64,000 nucleotides of DNA from DASWIG01 sp965371445 (lineage in GTDB: Bacteria > Acidobacteriota > Thermoanaerobaculia > Multivoradales > J023): NCBI GenBank assembly GCA_965371445.1, contig CBDUYN010000006.1:62001-126000 (forward strand). The letters are read 5' to 3'. Within the stretch, counting starts at the first letter, position 1. Every line of letters starts with the position of its first letter. Positions 24,298 to 32,800 of the stretch are shown here, one piece after another. The translations under genes and the position numbers were made by a program. The notes below the pieces were generated by a model that saw nothing but the letters and a program-made list of their open reading frames with translations, had not been told where the DNA came from and searched no databases.

Positions 24298-25380
24298 CTA
24301 CGAGACCACAGGCAGGCTAACCTTGCCACGGACGGCGTCGAGCGCCTCGCGGTTCTTCTCGAAGGGCGCGTAGGCCTTCAAAGGATCGCCTGTGAGCTCC
24401 TCGGCGAGGCCAAGGCAGAAGCTCATCCCTTCGCCGCGGTCGATTCCCGCGGCTTCGGCGTTCAATTCCTGAACCCGGGCAAGCTCGCGCGACGTCGTCC
24501 AGATCTCGCGGATCGAGCGCTCGTGGAGGTTGCCGACCCCGCGCCGCCACTGGACGCAGGGGTAGACGTTGCCAAAAGGATCGATCGCCACGTTGGTTGC
24601 CCCGGCGCCGCAGTTCTTGCCGGGCGCGGACGGCAGCCCCACGTCGTTGTGCTGGCCGACCTCGACGAGCGCCTCTTCACCGGCCTGGAGGCGCTCGCGC
24701 TGGCGCTCTTCGAGGATCCGGAAGAGCCGCTCGACTCCCGCCCGCGAAGCTGTCACCGCGAGCGGGCCACGGTCGCCGTTGTCGCGCGGGGTGACCACCG
24801 GGTCGAAGCGCAGGCGAAGGCCCAGGCCGTCGGCCAGGGCGAACATCGCCTCGACCTCCGCCTCGTTCCAGCGGGTGAGCGTCGAGTTGAGCCACAGCCG
24901 CAGCCCCGCGGCTTTCATCTCGCCGAGGTTTCGGACCAACCGTTCGAAGCTCCCCGGCACCCGGGTTTGACGGTCGTGGGTCTCGCCGCGCGCGCCGTGG
25001 AGGCTCGTCTCGACGTTGTAGGGGTCGACCTCGGTCTTCAGGCGCCGTGCCAGGCTGGCGTCGATGGCGTGGCCGTTGGTTTTTAAACGGACGACGAAGC
25101 CCAGCTCGCGGGCCCGCCGGGCCACGCTCCAGAAGTGAGGGCTCGCCAGCGGCTCGCCGCCGCTCAAGGTGAGGAACATCACCTGCATCTCGGCGAGGTC
25201 CTCGAGGAGGCCTTCGTAGTCGGCGAGCTGGAGCTCGCGTCCACTCAGCTCCAGGTCGTTGTAGCAAAAAAAACAGTTGAGGTTGCAGCGGTAGGTCAGC
25301 TCCAGGAGCACCGAATGGAGCACATGCTCTTCCAGGGCGCGGAAGTTGACACGTTTGAAGGTGACACGGTCAAACCCCAT
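24298..25380 (-). CDS. SPASM-type radical SAM peptide maturase
   Basis: A 360-aa radical SAM enzyme. LELTYRCNLNCFFCYND holds the CxxxCxxC [4Fe-4S] site, LSGGEPLASPHF the SAM-binding GGE motif. The C-terminal half has a SPASM-like Cys pattern (KNCGAGATNVAIDPFGNVYP then CVQWRRG and FCLGLAEEL). In PqqE/SPASM enzymes this architecture makes C-C, C-S or similar crosslinks in ribosomal peptides. ATG 25380 overlaps the PqqD gene by 11 bases. The peptide substrate is probably the 60-aa precursor at 26609-26791. Confidence 0.9.
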   Translation of the reverse strand: MGFDRVTFKRVNFRALEEHVLHSVLLELTYRCNLNCFFCYNDLELSGRELQLADYEGLLEDLAEMQVMFLTLSGGEPLASPHFWSVARRARELGFVVRLKTNGHAIDASLARRLKTEVDPYNVETSLHGARGETHDRQTRVPGSFERLVRNLGEMKAAGLRLWLNSTLTRWNEAEVEAMFALADGLGLRLRFDPVVTPRDNGDRGPLAVTASRAGVERLFRILEERQRERLQAGEEALVEVGQHNDVGLPSAPGKNCGAGATNVAIDPFGNVYPCVQWRRGVGNLHERSIREIWTTSRELARVQELNAEAAGIDRGEGMSFCLGLAEELTGDPLKAYAPFEKNREALDAVRGKVSLPVVS

Positions 25381-25648
25381 CGGCGTCGCCCTCCTCGGCG
25401 AGGACGCCCAGCTCGACGAGCTCGGCGAGAAAGGCCGTGACGTCGGCCGCCAAGACCTCCGGCTCGACGTCGAGCTCCCGTTCCAGGACCTCGACCGTCT
25501 CCTCGGCGCTTCGTCCCTCGCGGACGCAGTCGAGGATTCGGGCGCCGACGAGGTTTAACCCCAGGACCTCCGCCTCCTCCTGACGGATGACCACCGCCTC
25601 GTCGAAAAGCATCCGGTAGCGGATGTCGCCGGCCAGGCGAAGGCTCAT
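25370..25648 (-). CDS. PqqD-like peptide chaperone (RiPP recognition element)
   Basis: A 92-aa winged-helix PqqD-family protein: DEAVVIRQEEAEVLGLNLVG followed by ARILDCVREGRSAEETVEVL and an AFLAELVELGVL helix. PqqD proteins bind the leader of a RiPP precursor and present it to a radical SAM or other maturase. It overlaps the HPr-kinase-like gene upstream (ATGA) and the radical SAM gene downstream (11 bases), so synthesis of the three is coupled. Confidence 0.9.
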   Translation of the reverse strand: MSLRLAGDIRYRMLFDEAVVIRQEEAEVLGLNLVGARILDCVREGRSAEETVEVLERELDVEPEVLAADVTAFLAELVELGVLAEEGDADGV

Positions 25649-26592
25649 GCCGCGGCCTCCGTCAGCTCGCGGAGCACGTCGAGGCGGCTCGTGGGGGTGA
25701 AGGCGAGCTCGTAGAGGTCTACTCCTCGTTCGAGGAGCCTGGTGAGAGCTTCTTCGACGGCGCCGGCACGGTGTGGGTCGCGGTTCACGTAGGGCGCCGT
25801 CGAGAGGAGAAGCGCGAAGGCCGCTGCCCGTGACATCGGCCCGAGGGAGTCCTTGGCGGCTTGGCGCAAACCGACCACGGCGCCCAGAGGACGCGCCGGC
25901 CGTCGCTTCTGCGTCGGTCCGAAATCGCCGGCGAAGGGCAACGGCTCGAGGTCAAGCTCCGCCGTCATCGCGTGGAGCTCGTCGCCCAGCACCCGAAAGC
26001 CCGCTGCCGCGGCCAGGCCGCAGAGAGTCGACTTGCCGGCCCCGGAACGCCCCGGAAAGAGAAACGCGGTGCCGAGCTCCAGAGCCGCGCTGTGGAGCAG
26101 GACGCCCCCTTGGGCGAGCACGGCGTAGGCCGTCACCAGCCGCAGGAAGTTCTCGCACGCGCCCCGAAACGCTCCTCCTTCCTCGCGCGGCGTCCAGAAG
26201 CCGCCTCGTAGGGGCTCGGCGCCGTCCTCCGGACCGCCGTCCGCCGGAGCGACTTCGAGCAACGCCATGAGGTCGAGGCCCGCCATCCGGACCGCGCCGC
26301 GCCCGTAGCCGACGTCCGGTCGATACTCTCGCGCTGGGTTGCCAAAGGGGCGAAAGTCCTTGGCCGGTGCTCGAAAGGCGCGAATCTCAACCCTTGGGGC
26401 CACTGCCCGGTCGGTGAGGAGATAGCCCTTCCAGGTTTGCGACAGGGCTTCTACCTGGGCCGCGGAGAGGTCGGCGATGCGGTACGGCCCGCCCGGTAGA
26501 TCGATGCGGACGGCGTGCTCTCCCCAGGGCTCGCCGGCTCGCCGGGCCGGGAAGAGGTCCGGACAGCTAAGGAACTCTGCTCCGAAGCTCAT
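25645..26592 (-). CDS. HPr kinase/phosphorylase-like protein
   Basis: A 315-aa protein whose C-terminal half carries an HprK-type P-loop, FLFPGRSGAGKSTL, with FRVLGDELHAM following. Relatives occur in lasso-peptide and other RiPP clusters, where some phosphorylate the precursor peptide; others are of unknown role. The N-terminal 150 residues are the variable domain of this group. ATG 26592 (MSFGAEFL) is chosen because the longer frame to 26682 overlaps the precursor gene. It starts 16 bases after the precursor stop and overlaps PqqD. Confidence 0.85.
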   Translation of the reverse strand: MSFGAEFLSCPDLFPARRAGEPWGEHAVRIDLPGGPYRIADLSAAQVEALSQTWKGYLLTDRAVAPRVEIRAFRAPAKDFRPFGNPAREYRPDVGYGRGAVRMAGLDLMALLEVAPADGGPEDGAEPLRGGFWTPREEGGAFRGACENFLRLVTAYAVLAQGGVLLHSAALELGTAFLFPGRSGAGKSTLCGLAAAAGFRVLGDELHAMTAELDLEPLPFAGDFGPTQKRRPARPLGAVVGLRQAAKDSLGPMSRAAAFALLLSTAPYVNRDPHRAGAVEEALTRLLERGVDLYELAFTPTSRLDVLRELTEAAA

Positions 26593-26608
26593 CGCCACGT
26601 CGACTCGC

Positions 26609-26791
26609 TCAGGAGCTGGCGATGAGGCAGGTTTGGGGGCTCGCCTTGCCGTTGGCTCCCGGATCGCAGATCGCCGCGACACCCTCCAGGGGTTCCCGAA
26701 AGGTGACTCGCGGCTTCTCGTAGGGTCGTTTTTGGCGGCTCGCGCCGGAAGAACGAGGCTTCTCGCGTGACACGTGAGTGGATTCGTTCAA
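26609..26791 (-). CDS. Candidate RiPP precursor peptide (YxxP leader)
   Basis: A 60-aa peptide. The leader has RPYEKPRVTF, the YxxP motif recognised by PqqD-like elements in lasso and related pathways. The presumed core (GVAAICDPGANGKASPQTC then LIASS) holds two Cys, an Asn/Asp-Gly-rich loop and small residues. The start is TTG 26791 with CGGAG 11 bases upstream; GTG 26773 is the alternative. It lies first in a cluster with HprK-like, PqqD and SPASM radical SAM genes. There is no lasso B2/C pair, so this would not be a lasso peptide; the modification is unknown. Confidence 0.8.
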   Translation of the reverse strand: MNESTHVSREKPRSSGASRQKRPYEKPRVTFREPLEGVAAICDPGANGKASPQTCLIASS

Positions 26792-26840
26792 GGTCTCGTT
26801 TCTCCGGTTGTTTCCGTCTTTCGAAGTCGAGGCCGGAGGC

Positions 26841-29800
26841 TCAGGGCGTCGGCACGATCCGTAGCCGTAGCGCGGGATCTCCGAGTAGCACCTGGGTCTC
26901 CAGCGTCTCTCGGCCTGCCAGCGGGTTCGCCGCTCCCACCCTCAAGGCGTAGAGCACGGCATCACCCAATCGCTCGGCTCTCCCGTCGGAGATGGCGGTC
27001 AAGAACGCTTCACCCAGAACTACCCTACGGGGATTGTACGACAAACCGACCGCTGTCCAAACCGCAATGGCGCCGCCGCCCGGGTGGAGCACCAGGTCCT
27101 CGGCCAGCGACGGGAAGCCCGGCAGTGAAAAATTGCCCAGGTTGCACGACATCGCCGAGATCACCGGCAGGCGCTCGCCGTTGGCGAGCCCGGCGACGTG
27201 ACCCGAGCTCAGGACGTTCTCGTGGGTCAACTGGGTCAGGCCCGCGTGGCCCAGGAAGCTGACCAGCGAGGTACCGCTCGCGAGCCATCCGAGGAGCTCG
27301 GCCGAAGCGCTCGCCGGGCTCTTGTGCTCGAGATAGATCCGGTGCACCGCCGCTCCGGCCGGCAGGAGGCCGGCGTAGGCTTCGCTCGCCAGCGTGTACT
27401 GGCCTGTCGCGTCGGGATCGTCCGCCAGGAGGACGACGTCGCTCATCCACGCCGCGTCGGACGCCGTCTCGTAGGCGACGATCTTCGCGACCACGGCGTC
27501 GAGCTGCGCCGCGCTCGTCACCGTGAGGCGGCCCACGGCGAGGTCGGGTACGCCGTCGCCGTCGAGGTCCGCGAGGCGGTTGTCGGAGGCATAGAGGCCC
27601 CAGCCGGAAGCGGCCACCAGCGGCGGCAGGAGGTTCGTCCCGAGGCCCCAGGCGTCCTTGTAGTCGACCGTGCCCTCGCCGACGAGCGCCACGTAGCTCG
27701 CAGACCCCACCCAATTCGCGGCGGCATAGGCGAGGAAGGTGCGGATCGCCTCGGGATCGAGCTGGCCGCCGTTGAACTCGTCCATCACGTCGTCGACGTC
27801 GACCACCATCGAGCGCAGGCCCTGGGCCGCGCGGTGGTTGGCCAGCGCCTCGGCGCTCGTCATCAGCTCGGTCGCGGTGATCACCACGTAGTCGGCCCAG
27901 TTCGACGCGTCGCGCAAGCTCGATGGATGGTCGACCTCGATCGACGACGGCTCGCGGACACCACCGGCGACCGCCGCGAGGTAGCGTCCGTTCGCCGTGG
28001 CGGGCGAGAAGCGCACCTGGTAGGCGCCCAGGGTGCCCGGCTCGACCTCGGTGCCTTGGACCTCGCGCGGATCCGCGGGATCGCTCACCTCGAGGACGAG
28101 GATCTCCGGATCGTCGAAGCCGTCGACCACGAGCTGCTCGTGCTCCGCGCTGCCGAAGGCGAAGGCTAGCGAGGAGGCGACATAGTCGCGGTCGTAGGCG
28201 AGCTCGAAGTGGTCGAGGGCGAGGAGCGAGAAGCCGACGCCCGGGTCGAGAAGCGCCACGAGCTCGACCGTGTTGGCCCCGGCCTGGAGGACGCTTGCCG
28301 GGAAGTTGAAGACGAGCTCCGCGCTCTCGTAGTTGCGGAACCGTCCGTCGCCGACGGCGACGCCGTTGACGTAGGCCTCGACGTGGTGGGCGCCCGCGCC
28401 GGTCACCGACGTGCCGAGAAGGCCCACCGTGAGCTCGGCCGTACCGCCGACCGTCGTGACGGCCCCGGGCGCGTCGAGGGTGAAGCTCTGGGCGCCCCAC
28501 GTGCCGCTGCCGCCGACCAGGAACCACCACACCCAGAACTCGGTGTCGTCGGCGTACTCGCCGATCAAGACCGGCCGGAGGTCTTGCTCGACGCGGACCG
28601 TGTCACGGAAGGTCGCGTTGGGGGTGGCGGCTCCGGAACCGCCGCCCGAAGCGTTCTTCATTCGTTCGCCGCGTGTCGGCAGCAATCGGTAGATGCGCTC
28701 GTTGCTGTAGCGGCTCCGGATTCCCTGGCCGTAGAAGAGGAGCCCGGTGGCGTGACCGCCGCCCTCGGCGGTCCACGGCACTTCGACGTCGTTATTGAGC
28801 AGCTGGAGCTTGCCCGAACGGATGAGCGACGACGCTTCGCCGTCTTTCAAGCCCAGAGCCGCGTCGATCGTCTCGGCGGCCACCCGGTAGAGGCCTTCCT
28901 CGCGGACGCCGATGCGCAGTCCCGTACCCGGTCCGCGGTCGAGGCCCGGGATGCCCTCGGAAGAGGGCGTCGACGACGGCTTCGCCTTCGTCCGCGGCGT
29001 GCCGGCGAAGCCCTCGGCGAGGCGTGGGCCGGCGGCGCCGGCGAACGGATCGACGAGAAACGGTCCATAGGTCCGGTGGGCACCGTTCGAGAGCACCTCC
29101 TGGAGCACGTAGGCGAGCGGGCCGGCGGGGGAGGCGTCGCGGTCGAGGAGCCGGTAGCTCGCGCCCTGCGGGCTCATCTCCGCCGGCAGCACGCCGCCCT
29201 TCACCGGCACGTAGCCGAGCTGCGGGTCGACGCGCAGCACGCGGAAACCCGCCGTGCCGAGCTCGGCATCGGTCGTCCAACGCAGCTCCACTCCGTTCTC
29301 GGCGAGCGCCGCGGAGACCTCCGAGAGCAGCACGTAGTTGGGACCGATGAAGGTCACCGTCACGTCCTCGGCCGACGTGGCGAGGAAGTCGAAGTCGAGC
29401 GACGGATTGCTGGAGGTGATCTCGATGTCGTTCTGGTAGGTGCCGGAGCCGACGGCGAAGCCGAGCCTGGCGTCGTAGGTGATCGTCACGGTGTCGTTGG
29501 CAGCGAGGTCCCAGCAGCACCAGACGAGCGTGTTGTCGCCGTCTACGGGGGCCGACGTCGCCGTCGTCCGGGCCGGGTTGAGCGTCGGATTCGCGCAGGT
29601 GGCGTCGGTCGACCCCGCATCGCAGAACGTGAAGCCGGGCTCCATCCTGTCGGTGATCTCGACGCCGCTCGCGGCGACCGCCGAGGTGATCGTCAGGGTG
29701 TAGGATGCCACCGTCTTGGGATCGGTCGTGTCGCTCGTGACCGACGGCGTCGAGGTCGACTTGGTGAGCGTCAGCACACCGATCTCGGTCGTGGCGTCGT

Positions 29801-32800
29801 CGCTTGTCGGCGCCGTCTGGTCGCTCGTGAGCGTCGCGGTGTTGGTGTAGGAGTCGGCCTCCGTCGGGTGGACCCACATCCGGACGCTGCCGCTCGCACC
29901 GGCCGCGACCGTGCCGAGGTTCCACGTTACGGTCTCGGGCGAGCCGCCGTCGCCGGTGCCGCCGTTCAGGACCGCCACGAGCTCCGAGATCGGCGTCCCG
30001 GCGGGATCGGGCAGCGTGTCGGTGATGACGACGTTGGTGGCGTCGGCGTCGCCGGTGTTGCGGTAACGGATGACGTAGGGGATCACCGGCTCGACCGGAG
30101 AGCCGTTGTTGCCGGAGATCGGCACCGAGACGGTCAACGTGTTCCCCGAGATCGCGAGGATCTGCGTGCCGACGTCGCCCCCGATGAAGATCCAGTCGTT
30201 GACCGAGAGAAGCGAGGCGTCGTTGACGTTCACGGTCGTCACGTTGTTGTGGTTGCCGTTCAAGGTCGTGAGCGGCAAGGCCATCGTGGCGGGAGCCGAC
30301 TTGGAGAAGGTGAAGACCGGCGCCGCGTTGGCCGTGATCGTCTCCGTATCCTGCTTCGACGCGGTGTTCGACGATTCGACGGTGGCCGTGTCAGGGATCA
30401 AGGTCGAGCCGGCCGGCAAGGTCGAGTCGGTGATGACCTGGAAGGTCAAGGTACGCGACTCACCGTCGGGGAGTGTCCCGAGGTCCCATTCCAACTGGTT
30501 GGCGATCAGGTTGTAGTAGGCGTTGTCGCCGTCGCTCGCGTCGGTGCGCATGCCGCCTTCATAGGTCAGCGACCCGGAGACGAATTCCGTCAGGCCGGGG
30601 ATCGGGTTGGAGACCAGGACGTCAAGAGCGTCGGCAAAGCCCGTGTTCGTGACCACGATCGTGTACGTGACGACCTCGCTGGTCCCCACCGTCGCCTTGT
30701 CGACGGTCAGGTCGATCTCCAAGTTCGGGGCCGTCGAGATCGTGACCGACGCCGGACCCGATACGACGTTCGGCTCGCCCGTGATGCTCACTTGCGCCAA
30801 GAGGTTGGTTTCGGTCGTAAAACCCGCCGGTGGCGCCGGTACGGTCGTGGCCTGCATGTCGAAGGTCACGACCAGCGTCTCGCCGGCTGCCAAGCGGCCC
30901 GCCGTAGCGCTCAGCGTCGGGTCCGCGAAGCCGCAGGCCGGCGCCGCGTCCGGCGGCACGTTGGCCGTGGTCGTCGGCGCGGCCGACGCGTCGATCGCGC
31001 AGCTTACATACACAAAGTACGACTGGACCGGCAGGGTGTCGGTCATCGAGATGCTGAAAGCCGTCGCCGTGCCGGCATTGGTGATCGTCACGGTGAAGGT
31101 CGTCGTGTCGCCCGGCAGGAGCAGCGTCGGTGAGACGGCTTTGGTCACCACGATGTTGGGACGCAGCAGATTGGTCACCGCCGTGTCGGAGACATCGTCC
31201 GCCTCGACGGTCTCGAGCGTCGCCGTGTTGACGAGCGTCGACGAGGTCGCCGTCGCCGGATTGTCGACTGTCACCTGAAACACTAGGGTGCCGGTGTTGC
31301 CGCCGCTGATCGTCCCGGCCAAGTCGCCGGCGCCGTTGACGTTCGAGAACGTCAGCGTCTGGCCCGAGATCGACGGCACGGCGGTCGGCAAGCCGTTGAG
31401 AAGCGGCGTGAAGGCCGCGTCGTAGGTGACGCCCACGGGCAGGTCGTCGACGACGGTCCCCCCGGTGACGGTCCCGGCGCTGACGTTGGTGAATTCGATC
31501 GTGTAGGCGAGGGTCTGGAGCGGCGCCGGAGTCGACGTCACCGAGAGCTTGTCGACGGACTTGTTGATCGCCGTCTGCAGGATGTCGGTGCAGACGTCCG
31601 AGACGCTCGTGCTCGCCGCGCCGTCGTAGTTGACCCCGGCCTCGACGCTCTGGTTGTTGTGGTCGGCGTAGGCGCTCACCACCCAGAGCAGACGGTGGCC
31701 TGCGGCGATCGTCGCCGCCGGCTGCGTGATGGTGAAATTTGTCGCGTCGTTCGACGTGTTGCCCGTAACGTTCTGCTCGTTGAAGCCGAGGCTCACGGCG
31801 GTCTCGCTCACCGGGTCGAAGTCGAAGAGCTCGAGGCGGAACGTCGCCTGCGGCGAGCCGTCCTTGGACAGGTAGAGAGTCGCCGTCACGTCCAGGGAGA
31901 AGGTGCGCTGCTCGGTGTAGGGCGGGTCCTGGTAGAAGCGGATCAGCTCCTGGATGTTGGTCACGGTGGGCCCGACGGTGACGAGGCCCGTCGTCGAAGC
32001 CGTACCGACCGGAGCGGTCGTGTCGGCCAGGAGCTCGGTGCCGGTATGGGTCGAGTCGAGCTCTTGGCTCGTCGAGCTCATGTAGAACGTCGTCGGGATG
32101 GCGCAGGTCACCCCGGTCACCGGGATCTCGTAGGTGTCGGAGACCGGCGAGAAGTTGTCGGAGTCGAACGTGGCGCTGTTCGTCGCCGGATTCGCCGCGG
32201 TGAAGGGGCTCGCCGCCTGCAGGATCACCTGCACCGAGCCCGTGTTGCCCGGACCCGGGGCGCCGGGGAGGTTGCCGAGGCTCCAGGTCAAGGTGCCGGT
32301 GAAACCGACCGGCGGCGCTCCGTCGGGCACCGGCTGGCCACCGGGGACGCCCTGATAGGTGAAGCCCGCCGGAATGACGTCGCTGACGATGGCGTTGATC
32401 GCCGTCTGCGTGCTCGTGTTCTCGTAGCTGATCGTGAAGGTGACGTTACCGCCCGCCGTGACCGTCGGGACTGAGGCGGTCTTTTGCACCCGCAGAGGCA
32501 GGCTGATGAAGATGGGGGCGTCGGCGCTTAAAGGCGTCGTGTCGTCGGAGTCGATCGTCGCGGTGTTCACCAGCGGGTTCGCCGCTCCTGACGGATAGGG
32601 GCTGTCGACCGTGGCGCTGAAGGAGACGGTGTTGCCCGTCGAGCCGGTGGCAAGGGTGCCGATCGTCCAGGTGACGGTGCGTGTCCCGGAGTCGTAGGTG
32701 CCGCCGTCGGTCGCCGACGAGAAGGTGAGGCCCGCCGGCACGACGTCGGTCAGGACGGCGTTTGTGACCGTGACCGGCGAGGCGTTGCCGTAGATGATCG

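Noticed and set aside
28209..31133. A 974-codon open frame on the plus strand within the giant surface gene
   Set aside because: It is antisense to a well-supported coding sequence, is rich in Arg/Gly/Val in the way high-GC antisense frames are, and has no domain or ribosome-binding site.
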